Assembly: GCA_963621885.1 (NCBI GenBank)
Contig: CAVFFT010000067.1
Location: 1 to 48,109, forward strand
DNA from: UMGS1519 sp963621885
GTDB lineage: Bacteria > Actinomycetota > Coriobacteriia > Coriobacteriales > Eggerthellaceae
Direction: 5' to 3'
DNA: 48,109 bases
Shown: positions 1 to 9,500 of the stretch, piece by piece
Layout: every line of letters starts with the position of its first letter
How positions within the stretch are numbered: position 1 is the first letter of the stretch
Position numbers and translations under genes: made by a program
Notes under the pieces: generated by a model
Told to the model about the DNA's origin: nothing
The model's input: only the letters and a program-made list of their open reading frames with translations
Databases searched by the model: none

Positions 1-548
1 TGCGAAACCGAGCCGAATTCACGCCGCAATTCGGCAACACGAAGCTCACCAGCCCGAAGCGCGTCCACGATCTCCCGTTGCCGCACCGCGCTCGCCTTCG
101 GCTCATACGCGCGACCTTCTTCGGTAAGCGAAACATAGCGATCGTCAACCTCACCGATTCGCGGCTCCTCAATGCGCCAGCCGCCAATGCCTTTAACCGC
201 ACGCGGAACGGCACCAGGCGGAATGAAAAGTCTGATGCAGCGCGAAAGCGGGGCAAGATACTCACTCGACAGAAAAGAGGCGCATGCCGCGCCATCCGCA
301 TCGAAATAGGGCTTGCTCGCGACCTGCCAGATGGCCTTCAGCTTTTTGGGATCCAAGCCGCGCTCTTCCATGCGCGCGGAGTCGCAATCCTCTATTTCCA
401 CGATGTAGCCAATCGCCGGCCGCGAACCGAACGGCACGACTGCCGCACATCCCACCTGGGCATTCTCGATCTCATCGGGAACAAGATACGAGAAGAGCCT
501 GTCGAGCGATTGCGTGGGGATATCAAGTATGAGGGAAGCGATTAGCAT
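1..548 (-). CDS. priA: PriA primosomal helicase, N-terminal part (cut by window edge)
   Basis: Reading leftward from an ATG at 548, the frame stays open to the window edge, giving about 182 residues. It begins MLIASLILDIPTQSLDRLFS and continues with VGCAAVVPFGSRPAIGYIVE, which is the N-terminal 3'-DNA-binding domain typical of PriA (short hydrophobic strand, SLDRLFSYLVP, then the VPFG-R--GYI signature). PriA reloads the replicative helicase at stalled forks, and the helicase and zinc-binding parts lie outside the window. It lies downstream of metK on the same strand, a pairing common in actinobacteria, but a terminator sits between the two, so it probably has its own promoter in 549-711. The start was chosen because upstream ATGs are out of frame or stop at once. 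Confidence 0.85.
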   Translation of the reverse strand, partial: MLIASLILDIPTQSLDRLFSYLVPDEIENAQVGCAAVVPFGSRPAIGYIVEIEDCDSARMEERGLDPKKLKAIWQVASKPYFDADGAACASFLSSEYLAPLSRCIRLFIPPGAVPRAVKGIGGWRIEEPRIGEVDDRYVSLTEEGRAYEPKASAVRQREIVDALRAGELRVAELRREFGSVS

Positions 549-711
549 GCGAACATTCTACCATGCGAGTACGCCCCATCCGAAAGGCCTAAGCGAGAGC
601 GCGCCTTTAGGGAGTATGCCGAAAGCTTAAACAAGAAGATCAGCTCGCCACATCGCATGATCGCAATCGCTCAATCGCCTGGCAACGCCGCCCATCGGCC
701 ATCCGGCATAG
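549..711. other. Intergenic stretch upstream of priA
   Basis: No convincing gene in either strand. It must hold the priA promoter because the metK terminator lies just to its right, but I could not pick a clear -35/-10 pair. Confidence 0.4.
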
Positions 712-746
712 CAGAAAACGAAAGCGCGCCCCGAATGGAACGCGCT
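712..746 (-). terminator. Rho-independent terminator after metK
   Basis: On the minus strand AGCGCGTTCC, loop ATTC, GGGGCGCGCT form a 10-bp stem with two G-U pairs (723-732 with 737-746), followed by TTCGTTTTC. It starts about 45 nt past the metK stop and separates metK from priA. Confidence 0.75.
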
Positions 747-790
747 CACAACGGTGGTCGCACAGGCCACACTCAATTACGCAACAAGCC

Positions 791-2050
791 CTAGCAGAAC
801 TGGGCAACCGCCTCTTTCAGCGCATCGACGCGGTCGGTCTTCTCCCAGGTGAACTCGGGCAGCTCGCGACCGAAGTGACCGTAGTTCGAGGTCTTGCGGA
901 AAATCGGACGACGCAGCTGAAGCGCATCAATGATCGCGGCCGGGCGCAAATCGAACACCTGGGCAACCGCCTTCTCAATCGCCTCTTCAGGCACCGTCGC
1001 GGTCCCGAAGGTCTCGACCATAATCGACACCGGATGCGCGACACCGATAGCGTAGGCAATCTGAATCTCGCAGCGGCTCGCAAGGCCCGCCGCAACGATG
1101 TTCTTCGCAACCCAACGCGCGGCATAAGCAGCGGAACGATCGACCTTCGTGCAGTCTTTGCCACTGAACGCGCCGCCACCGTGACGGCCCATACCGCCGT
1201 AGGTATCGACAATGATCTTGCGGCCGGTCAGACCCACATCGCCCTGCGGTCCGCCCACGACAAAGCGGCCGGTCGGGTTCACATAAATCTCGATATCATC
1301 CGCGGCAGGAATGCCCACGCGCTCAAGAACCGGCTTGATAACCGACTCGGTAACCGCGGTCGCCAGCGTCTCGTGGCTCACATCCTCGGAATGCTGCGTC
1401 GAAACGACGACGGTTTGCACCGCCACCGGCCTGCCATCCTCATAACGCACCGTGACCTGCGTCTTTCCGTCAGGACGCAGATAAGGCAGAATGCCCTCTT
1501 TCCTCACCCGAGCAAGCTCCTCGCTCATGCGATGCGCAAGGTAAATGGGCATCGGCATAAGCGTGCTCGTTTCATCACAGGCGTAGCCGAACATCATGCC
1601 CTGGTCGCCTGCGCCCGTCTTGGCATAGGCGTCATGCGCTTCGTCGTGCTGCTCTTCCCAGCTCTCATCGACGCCCATCGCGATGTCGGCGCTCTGCTCC
1701 TTGATCGCGTTGATGATTCCGCAGGTGTCGCAGTCGAAGCCGTACTTCGCGCGGTCATAGCCGATATCGCGAATCACCTCGCGCGCAATCGCCGGCACGT
1801 CAACCCAGGACTGGGTGCGAATCTCGCCCGAAATGACAATCATGCCGGTGGTCGCCATGGTCTCGCAGGCGCAACGAACCTTGCTCGGATCGGCCGGCAT
1901 ACCGTTCGGCGCGATATAACCCTGGGCAGCAAGCCTCGTTTCCTTCTCGAGAATGGCATCGAGAATCGCATCGGAAATCTGATCGCAAATCTTGTCGGGA
2001 TGCCCTTCCGTCACCGACTCAGAGGTGAAAAGGTATGTGTTCTTGCTCAT
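791..2050 (-). CDS. metK: S-adenosylmethionine synthetase
   Basis: A 419-residue protein of normal family length that makes S-adenosylmethionine from methionine and ATP in the cytoplasm. Signatures seen: N-terminal FTSESVTEGHPDKICDQISD, the central hexapeptide-containing segment GAGDQGMMFGYA, and the glycine-rich P-loop-like GGGAFSGKDCTKVDRS, where Cys stands at the position that is usually Pro. The start is well fixed by a GGGAGGA ribosome site 6-8 nt upstream. It is monocistronic: a strong terminator follows it and the gene upstream (2327) is divergent. I found no SAM riboswitch in the 276-bp leader region. Confidence 0.97.
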   Translation of the reverse strand: MSKNTYLFTSESVTEGHPDKICDQISDAILDAILEKETRLAAQGYIAPNGMPADPSKVRCACETMATTGMIVISGEIRTQSWVDVPAIAREVIRDIGYDRAKYGFDCDTCGIINAIKEQSADIAMGVDESWEEQHDEAHDAYAKTGAGDQGMMFGYACDETSTLMPMPIYLAHRMSEELARVRKEGILPYLRPDGKTQVTVRYEDGRPVAVQTVVVSTQHSEDVSHETLATAVTESVIKPVLERVGIPAADDIEIYVNPTGRFVVGGPQGDVGLTGRKIIVDTYGGMGRHGGGAFSGKDCTKVDRSAAYAARWVAKNIVAAGLASRCEIQIAYAIGVAHPVSIMVETFGTATVPEEAIEKAVAQVFDLRPAAIIDALQLRRPIFRKTSNYGHFGRELPEFTWEKTDRVDALKEAVAQFC

Positions 2051-2326
2051 GTCATATCCTCCCGATTTTCAATTTCATTGTGACTTTACCGCATCTCGGG
2101 GGCATTCGCATGGCACCTCACGCAATTACGCCAAACGGTTACTCTTTTTCTTCAGAACCAGAAATGGCACTCTGATATGGGATAACACGTTCTCCATGCT
2201 TGAGGGAACGCCTTCGCTCGCTCCAATCCGTGCGGCCAAAGACCGGATGCTTTGCGTTCCTTGTGGGATGCTCTCATGCACCTTTCAATATTGGAATAGA
2301 ATAGGGCGCAATACGAAGGAGAGCGG
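2051..2326. other. Divergent promoter region metK / DUF1461 gene
   Basis: 276 bp without a gene between two divergent starts. It carries GGGAGGA before metK and AAGGAGA before the gene at 2327. A TAGAAT (2297-2302, plus) could be a -10 for the rightward gene, but no matching -35 is clear. I looked for SAM-I, SAM-II and SAM-IV motifs on the minus strand and recognised none. Confidence 0.4.
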
Positions 2327-3214
2327 ATGAAGGTTTTCAGCAATGTGATCATGGTCGCAGGATGCGCAATGCTTGCGCTTTTCCTGTTTGCCTTGGGCTA
2401 TTATGCCTGCTCGCAGCCGATTACGACCGAAATCCTCTCCCAGGGCACCAGCAACTATGAGGATTCGCCCTACTCGCTCGACGATTTGAACAGCCTCGCG
2501 GTCGCATCGCGCGATTACACGGTCGACCCTCGCCCGGATGGCACGACTGAGGAAGACGCGCGCGCCCAGTTCAATGAGACGCTGATGACAGCCGCATCGA
2601 GCTCCGCCACGCATTATCTCAACAACAGCGCCACCGCGTCGACCGAAGACACCGCAACCAGTAAGAAAGCGCTCTGGGATGAGCTCATGACCGGCATCGA
2701 TCAAACCCGCCCGGCCGATGCTTTCGCCAAAACCGGTGCCGAGGCCAACACCCTCGCCACGCAAATGGCGGATGTGAGCGAAAGCTTCGCGCTCAGCGAG
2801 GACGCCTTCTCGCATCTCGACGACTGCAACAAGCTCATCAACGGCATCGTCCCCTTCACGAAAGCGGCGGGAATCGGCGCGCTAATCTGCCTGCTAATCC
2901 TGCTCATCTGCCGCCAATGGCGCAATCTCGCACGGGTGCTGAGCGTGGCTCCGCTCATCCTGATCGCCTGCTTCGCCTTCATGGGAACCTGGGCCTTCAT
3001 CGACTTCTCAAGCTTCTTTGCGGCCTTCCACGGAATCTTCTTCCCGCAAGGCAACTGGACATTCTCCGCGGACAGCCTGCTCATCTGCATGTATCCCACC
3101 GGATTCTGGATGGGCATGGGCGCCCTCTGGCTTATCACGACAGCGCTCGCAAGCGTTATCGTGCTGATAATCGGCCGGCATGTATCGGAATTTGCCGACA
3201 AGAAAGGACAATAA
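2327..3214 (+). CDS. DUF1461 / TIGR01906-type integral membrane protein
   Basis: A 295-residue membrane protein. It has an N-terminal membrane segment (about residues 5-26), an extracytoplasmic acidic region of about 150 residues rich in Ser, Thr, Asp and Ala, then three hydrophobic segments. Between the last two lies FHGIFFPQGNWTF followed by LICMYPTGFW, the conserved pattern of the TIGR01906 (DUF1461) family. Function in this family is unknown. Start ATG has AAGGAGA 6 nt upstream. It ends one base before the gltX GTG start, so the two are probably cotranscribed. Confidence 0.8.
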   Translation: MKVFSNVIMVAGCAMLALFLFALGYYACSQPITTEILSQGTSNYEDSPYSLDDLNSLAVASRDYTVDPRPDGTTEEDARAQFNETLMTAASSSATHYLNNSATASTEDTATSKKALWDELMTGIDQTRPADAFAKTGAEANTLATQMADVSESFALSEDAFSHLDDCNKLINGIVPFTKAAGIGALICLLILLICRQWRNLARVLSVAPLILIACFAFMGTWAFIDFSSFFAAFHGIFFPQGNWTFSADSLLICMYPTGFWMGMGALWLITTALASVIVLIIGRHVSEFADKKGQ

Positions 3215-3215
3215 A

Positions 3216-4802
3216 GTGAGTGATTCAATGCCCAATTCCGCAGTTCGCGTGCGTTTCGCGCCGTCGCCTACCGGCAAGCTGCACATTGGTGGAGCCCGTA
3301 CGGCGATTTTCAACTGGGCTTTTGCCCGTGCCCAAGGCGGAAGCTTCATCTTGCGCATTGAAGACACGGACCCCGAGCGCTCCACCGAGGAGAACACGCA
3401 GATCATCCTGCGCGCGATGCGCTGGCTCGGCCTCGACTGGGACGAAGGCCCCGAGGTCGGCGGCTCGTTTGGCCCCTACGTCCAGACGAAGCGCCTCGAC
3501 ACCTACAAGGAAGCTCTTGAGAAGCTGAAGGCGAACGGTGCGACCTATCCTTGCTTCTGCACGAAAGAGCAGCTCGATGCGAAGCGCCAAGCGGCCGAAG
3601 AGCAGGGCGTTCCCTACACGGGATACGACCGCTGCTGCCGCCATATCGACCCCGAAGAGGCGCAGCGCCGCATCGCCGCTGGTGAGCCGCACGTCTGGCG
3701 TCTCGCGGTTCCGGAAAACCACGGCCCCATCGTTTTCGATGACGCCGTCTACGGCCATACGGAATTCCCGGCAGAGGTCATGGACGACATGATTCTCGTG
3801 CGCTCCGACGGCTCGCCCACCTACAATTTCGCGGTGGTTTGCGACGACACCAACATGGGAATCACCCATGTCATCCGCGGCGACGACCATCTCTCCAACA
3901 CGCCGCGTCAGATTCTCGTCTATGAGGCGCTCGGCGCGCCGGTGCCCACCTTCGCGCACCTGTCGATGATTCTGGGCCCCGACGGCAAGAAGCTTTCGAA
4001 GCGTCACGGCGCCACGAGCGTCGAGGAGTATCAGCGCGAAGGCTACCTGCCCGACGTGATGGTGAACTTCCTTGCCCTTTTGGGCTGGTCGCTCGACGGC
4101 GAATCGACCATCATCCCCCGCGATGTGCTCGCCCGCGAATTCAGCCTCGAACGCGTCACGCGCAAGGATGCCATCTTCGACGAGCAGAAGCTCAAGTGGA
4201 TGAACGCCCAGTACATCAAGGATATGGACCCCGAGGCCTGGGTGCAGACGAGCGCTGAATGGCTCGCCCGTTCTTTCGCGCGCGGCTCGAAGATTCAGGA
4301 AACCGCGATTGTTGGAGAAGAGGCCGAAGTGGTCGAGCCGACTGCCGAAGAAATTGAAGCCGGCATGGCCGATATCGCTGCGCGTCCCGCCTTCTACCAG
4401 TCGCTCTATCCGCTGATCGCGGAACGAGAGCAGCAGCTCTTCGAATGTGAAGACAAGCTCATGTACATGTTCTGGGGACCGAATGTCGTACTCGACGAGA
4501 AGAGTGTGAAGAAGGTCCTGATGAAGGAGGACAAGAAGCCGATCGAGGTTCTGAAGGAGACGCGTGCCATCCTGGCGGACGAGAGCATTCCCTGGGAGTG
4601 CGAGCCGCTGCAATCGCGCGTGCGAGACCTGCAGGAGAAGCTCGACCTGAAGGCCAAGTTCATCTTCCAGCCTATTCGCGTCGCCGTCTGCGGAAACATG
4701 GTGAGCCCGCCGCTCTTCGAAAGCATCGAGCTCCTGAAGCGCGAGGACATCCTCGCCCGCATCGACAAGACGATTGCGGCAGTTCCCGCCAATGAAGACT
4801 AA
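3216..4802 (+). CDS. gltX: Glutamyl-tRNA synthetase
   Basis: Charges tRNA-Glu with glutamate. 528 residues from the GTG at 3216, chosen for AAAGGA about 7 nt upstream; an ATG at 3228 is the alternative. Class I signatures are present: FAPSPTGKLHIGGARTA (HIGH motif, about residues 14-30) and KKLSKRHGA (KMSKS equivalent, about 258-266). A cysteine-bearing insert, CFCTKEQL then YDRCCRHI, follows the catalytic domain start. It is about 40-50 residues longer than many GluRS because of an acidic insert near residues 355-385 (GEEAEVVEPTAEEIEAG). The 3' end overlaps the next gene by 11 nt. Whether it also charges tRNA-Gln cannot be read from sequence alone. Confidence 0.96.
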   Translation: MSDSMPNSAVRVRFAPSPTGKLHIGGARTAIFNWAFARAQGGSFILRIEDTDPERSTEENTQIILRAMRWLGLDWDEGPEVGGSFGPYVQTKRLDTYKEALEKLKANGATYPCFCTKEQLDAKRQAAEEQGVPYTGYDRCCRHIDPEEAQRRIAAGEPHVWRLAVPENHGPIVFDDAVYGHTEFPAEVMDDMILVRSDGSPTYNFAVVCDDTNMGITHVIRGDDHLSNTPRQILVYEALGAPVPTFAHLSMILGPDGKKLSKRHGATSVEEYQREGYLPDVMVNFLALLGWSLDGESTIIPRDVLAREFSLERVTRKDAIFDEQKLKWMNAQYIKDMDPEAWVQTSAEWLARSFARGSKIQETAIVGEEAEVVEPTAEEIEAGMADIAARPAFYQSLYPLIAEREQQLFECEDKLMYMFWGPNVVLDEKSVKKVLMKEDKKPIEVLKETRAILADESIPWECEPLQSRVRDLQEKLDLKAKFIFQPIRVAVCGNMVSPPLFESIELLKREDILARIDKTIAAVPANED

Positions 4803-6063
4803 AGACGAGACGGTTTTGTCCGCCTCTCTCGAAGAAAATAACGCTTCCTGCGAGCTCGCCGATGCCCCGTGCACTGCTGGCGAACTCGCGGGGGCGGATG
4901 TCTCCACCGTTTCGGAAGGCGTGTCAAGCGATGACTCCGAAGTCGGTCTCGAGGCGACAAGCGAGCTTCTGACGGAATCCGACGATAGCAACGCAAATCA
5001 AAGCCCGATTGGGGCTGAAAGCGATGCTGATTCCGCCAACGCCGAAGAGGCCATCACGGAAGAACAGCCGGCTTCCCGCGACGTGCTCCATTTCACCATG
5101 CCAAAGCAGGGTCGCGATGGCGTAGACCTGCTTTCGCTCTTTGATACGCCTGATGAAGACGCCAACGAAGATGCTGCAGCTCAAACAGACGACGCTCCGA
5201 AAAAATCGCGCAGGAAGATTTCCTTTTCCGCCGAGCCGTGCACGCGTTCCGCGGGAAGCGGCTGCGCGCGGTGCGTAGCCGTCTGCCCCGCTCAGGCAAT
5301 TCAGATTGATGCAAGTGCCGGCGACCACGGCATGCCCGTCATCGATGACGAAATCTGCAATGGATGCGGCATCTGCATTTCCATCTGCGATTCCTTCAGC
5401 TCGGCCTCGTACACCACCGAGGATTACGCGCGCCGCATGCTGCGCCATGCCAACCAGGCGGCTGACGAGGGAAAAGAGAAGAGCATCACCCTCTGCTGCG
5501 AAAAGGATCTTCCCGAAAGCATCGAACTTGCTATTAATGCGGAAGCGCTGCCCTGTCTGTCGTCTCTCTCGCCCGAATTCCTCACCTGGCTCCTTGCGCA
5601 GGGCGTGAAAGTCGAGCTCTGCCACGACCCCCTTCTCTGCGAGGGATGTGAAACCGGCGGGCGCTTTGGCGGCGCTCTCTGGAAGCGCGCGACGCAGATT
5701 GCGGAAGAATGGAGCGGGAAGGAAATAGGAGCAACCGACACCCTTCCTGAAAAGCAGGGGCTCGTTGACCAGTTCGCGGAGCCCGACCGGCGCGAGCTCT
5801 TCAGCGGCATGATCAAAACGGCGGAAAGCGTTGCAAGCGGCAGCTATCGCGCGAGCAAGTCGAGCGTGATAGAAGACTTCCTTACCCGTCGCGAGCAGTT
5901 GCGCGCGCAATCACGAGCGGCGCAACGCGAGGCAGCGTATCTTGATGAAGAGTCGCGCGAGAAGGCAATGCGGAGTCATTTCGCCCGCAAGACACTGCTA
6001 GAAGAGGCAATAGAAATCGACCCTCTCATCAGGGAGAGAATGGGTGAAACGCGCACGAGATAG
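4792..6063 (+). CDS. Two-[4Fe-4S] ferredoxin-domain protein with acidic N-terminus
   Basis: 423 residues. The first 145 or so are acidic and low-complexity, ending in a basic KKSRRK patch. Then come two cluster motifs: Cys150, 158, 161, 165 (CARCVAVCP) and Cys189, 192, 195, 199 (CNGCGICISIC). Both sets are complete for [4Fe-4S] binding. A further Cys-rich domain follows with CC at 235-236, C255 (CLSSLSPEF) and C277, C283, C286 (CHDPLLCEGC), which resembles redox-disulfide or extra-cluster domains but which I cannot name. The C-terminal third is helical and charged. There is no signal peptide, so it is probably a cytoplasmic electron carrier. It overlaps gltX by 11 nt, implying translational coupling. 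Partner unknown. Confidence 0.7.
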   Translation: MKTKDETVLSASLEENNASCELADAPCTAGELAGADVSTVSEGVSSDDSEVGLEATSELLTESDDSNANQSPIGAESDADSANAEEAITEEQPASRDVLHFTMPKQGRDGVDLLSLFDTPDEDANEDAAAQTDDAPKKSRRKISFSAEPCTRSAGSGCARCVAVCPAQAIQIDASAGDHGMPVIDDEICNGCGICISICDSFSSASYTTEDYARRMLRHANQAADEGKEKSITLCCEKDLPESIELAINAEALPCLSSLSPEFLTWLLAQGVKVELCHDPLLCEGCETGGRFGGALWKRATQIAEEWSGKEIGATDTLPEKQGLVDQFAEPDRRELFSGMIKTAESVASGSYRASKSSVIEDFLTRREQLRAQSRAAQREAAYLDEESREKAMRSHFARKTLLEEAIEIDPLIRERMGETRTR

Positions 6064-6104
6064 CGTCCACCGGAAACGTGACAAACCAAAGGAAAGGCAT
6101 TCAC

Positions 6105-6509
6105 ATGGCAACTGAACAGAAATCCCTCGAGGAAGTGCAGGAGTTCTTCGTCAACGACCGCTTTGCAACCGCAGCGGGATGCCACATTGTCGAGGCCTCT
6201 TCCGAAGAGGCGGTTTGCGAAATGCCTCTTTCAGAACTTCACCAGAATGCGCAGGGCGGCGTCATGGGCGGTGCGATCTTCACCCTCGCCGATTTCGCCC
6301 TCGCGGTTGTCGCGAACTATGAGAAGCCCGGAGTCGTAGCGGTTGACAACAACATCCGCTATCTTTCTGCGCCCCGCGGCAGCAAGCTCATCGCACGCGC
6401 CCATATGGACAAGACCGGCCGCACGCTCGCCTTCGTCACGGTGAATATAAGCGACGACACGGGACGCGACGTTGCCATCATGACGGCAACCGGCTTCAGG
6501 ACGAAATAG
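6105..6509 (+). CDS. Hotdog-fold acyl-CoA thioesterase (PaaI-like)
   Basis: 134 residues from the ATG at 6105, preferred over an in-frame ATG at 6078 because GGAAAGG lies 7 nt upstream. Typical PaaI/YdiI hotdog features: a 4HBT pattern with NAQGGVMGGAIFTLADFA (substrate-site Gly and Asp), then NIRYLSAPRGSKLIARA and a C-terminal strand DVAIMTATGFR. Members hydrolyse acyl- or aryl-CoA thioesters; the substrate is not predictable here. It is the last gene of the rightward group starting at 2327, and it converges with mfd across only 41 bp. Confidence 0.85.
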   Translation: MATEQKSLEEVQEFFVNDRFATAAGCHIVEASSEEAVCEMPLSELHQNAQGGVMGGAIFTLADFALAVVANYEKPGVVAVDNNIRYLSAPRGSKLIARAHMDKTGRTLAFVTVNISDDTGRDVAIMTATGFRTK

Positions 6510-6550
6510 GACTCCTCGCTCCAAGCGTCTATTCAGCAGCGGCCCTTCGC

Positions 6551-9500
6551 CTACAGCTCCTCGATAAAGCGCGCGATATCGGAAAGCGAAAGCTCGGACT
6601 CGTCTGCAAGCTTGAAATAACGCATCGGCACCGTCAGCCGCTGCGTCCGCTCGACATAGCGCGAACCCTTGCGTTTGAGCGGAATGAGCTGCTCACGCGT
6701 CACGTGCACCGGCTCAATCATGAGAACGCCTGCCGCCACCGAAATCAGCCTGATATTCCGCGCGGCAGCAAGCGCCTTGATGCGCGACTTCGCAAAGAAG
6801 TTCTTCGCCGCCTGCGGCATGTCGCCATAGGTCAAGCACGTGTCCTTTTCGATCTGATCAAGCACATTCAAATCACCGCACGCGGCAAGGCGCCGATACA
6901 GAAGCACGCGCTGCTCAGGATCGGTCACATACTCCTGCGGCAAATACGCATGCGCATGAACGTTCACCGTGATATCGGAAAGCGCCTGCGGTATGAGCGT
7001 GCTCTTGTCGACGCGGCCCTCACGCGTGGCATTGACCGCCTCGGCCAGCATCTGGGCAAACAGGTCGAAACCGACCGCGCTCATATTGCCCGACTGCTCA
7101 GCCCCGAGCATATTGCCGGCACCGCGAATCTCGAGGTCCTTCATCGCGATGCGCATGCCACTGCCAAGTTCGCGGTTCTCGTTGATCGCTTGAAGTCGAT
7201 CCATCGCCTCGGTCGTCATTTGGATGTTTCCCGGGAACATGAAGTAGGCGTAGGCCTGCGTTGAAGAACGGCCCACACGCCCTTTCAGCTGATACAGCTG
7301 AGCCAAGCCCAAACGATGCGAATCCTCGATGATCAGCGTGTTCGTATGGGGATTGTCGATACCGCTCTCGATGATGGTCGTCGCGACAAGGACATCAATC
7401 TCACCCGCGCTGAAATCCTCCATCACACACTCGAGCTCTTCTTTCGACATCTTTCCGTGAGCGATGCCGACCCGCGCCTCACCCGCGACCGTATGAACGC
7501 GCTCGACCGCCTCGTCGATATCCTTCACGCGATTCGACACGTAATAGACCTGGCCACCACGCGCAAGCTCGCGCCTGATAGCGTCAGCGACCGCATCGGG
7601 GTCCCATTCCCCCACCACCACTTGGACAGGACGGCGATCGTCAGGCGGCGTGAGGATAAGACTCATATCGCGCACGCCTGAAAGCGACATCTGCATCGTG
7701 CGGGGAATGGGCGTTGCAGAAAGCGTCAGCACATCAACCGATTCGCGCAGGTTCTTCAACTGCTCTTTCGCGCCAACGCCGAAACGCTGCTCCTCATCGA
7801 TGATCAGGAGCCCCAGGTCTTTCGGGTTGACGTCGGATGAAAGCAAACGGTGCGTGCCAATGAGCACGGATATCTCGCCCTCCGCAAAGCCGGCAATAAT
7901 CTGCCGCTGTTCGGCCGGCGTGCGAAAACGCGAAAGCACCTCGACCTTCACATCGAAGGGATCAAAGCGTTCCTTGAAGGTGATGTAGTGCTGCTGGGCC
8001 AAAATGGTCGTCGGACACAGCACCATGACCTGCTTCTTATCCTGCGTCGCCTTGAATGCGGCACGCAGCGCGACTTCTGTCTTTCCAAAGCCCACATCGC
8101 CGCAGACCAGACGGTCCATCGGGCGCGAGGATTCCATATCGGCCTTCACATCGGCAATTGCCGCGAGCTGGTCGGAGGTCTCCTGCCAGGGGAAGGAATC
8201 CTCCATCTCCTTCTGCCAGGTCGTGTCAGGCGAATAGCGGAAGCCCTCGCTTGCCTGACGACGCGTGTAGATGTCAACCAGGTCGAATGCAAGCTTCTTG
8301 GTCGCCTTGCGCGCCTTGTCCAGAGCGCGGCTCCAATCGGCGGTATTCAGACGCGTCAGGCGCGGAGAGGCGCCTTCGGGGCCAACATAGCGGCTGATGC
8401 GATCGAGCTGCTCAACCGGCACATAGAGCTTGTCGCTCTCGGCGTATTCCAACAGCAGATAGTCGCGCATGCTGCCGTCGATGTCCTGGCGAACGATTTC
8501 CTTGAAGAGCGCGATGCCATGCGCCGCATGAACCACGTAGTCGCCCGGATTGAAGGGGAAGGTGATCTGCGTCACATCAACGTGCCCTCGCGTATGCAAG
8601 GATCCGCTTCCCTGCGTGTCGTTGATACTCACGAGCGCGAGATGCGCCTGGGGGAATATCATCCCAAGCGGAATATCGGTCTCGGTAATCGTGACGACGC
8701 CGCGAGAAAGCTTGTCCGCCCCCTCTTCTCCCTCATGCCATTCCTTGAAAGGAATGCCCAGGTCAACGAGCGTGAGCTTCATGTCCTCGCGCGCCCGATA
8801 ATGCGGTATCGAGAAGAGCACCGCCATGCGGTCATTCGCCAGCTCGCGCAAGCGCCCGAAAAGCTTCTCCGCGCCACCCGCGACATTCGTGCGCTTCACC
8901 TTCATTTCCGCATCGAAGGTGGCGCCCACGCGCACAATCGAAGCGTAGGACGCCCGCGGACAGTCCCCGAAATCGAGGCTCGCCGGTTCCGTGTAGTAGG
9001 CGTCAATCGGAGCCCGACTCCCCTTCGCCCGCGAAGCCAGCTCATCGGAGAAATGGAGCGCCTCGTCAATGAGCGCGCGCGGTTCCACAAGAACCGTGAG
9101 CGCATCGGCAGGAAGGTAGTCGGCAAACTGGGCCGTCTCATCATAGCAATAGCGCAGCAAGAGACCTTCCCGATCGGGAACAAGGCCGCCATCAAGTGCC
9201 TCGTAGAGTTCCCGTGCGACAGGATTGCTTGAAGCCTCCTGCGCAAGACGGCTGCGCGCTTTCGCCAGCGTCCGCGCATCGAGGACAAACTCGCGCACAG
9301 GATAGATATCCACCGACTCCAGACTCGCGATGCTCTGTCCGGTCGCGGGAACGATGCGGCGAATCTCGTCCACCTCGTCGCCGAAGAAGTCGATACGCAC
9401 CGGATAGCTCAGGTTTCCCGGATAGATGTCGATAACGCCGCCATGAACCGCGAAACTCCCCTGCCCTTCGAGTTCGCCCGTATTCTCGTACCCGCGCTCC

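Noticed and set aside
2051..2326. Possible SAM riboswitch upstream of metK
   Set aside because: None of the SAM-I, SAM-II or SAM-IV core motifs could be located and no terminator precedes metK.
3225..4991. A 588-codon minus-strand frame opposite gltX
   Set aside because: Shadow of gltX and the start of the next gene; no domain signal.
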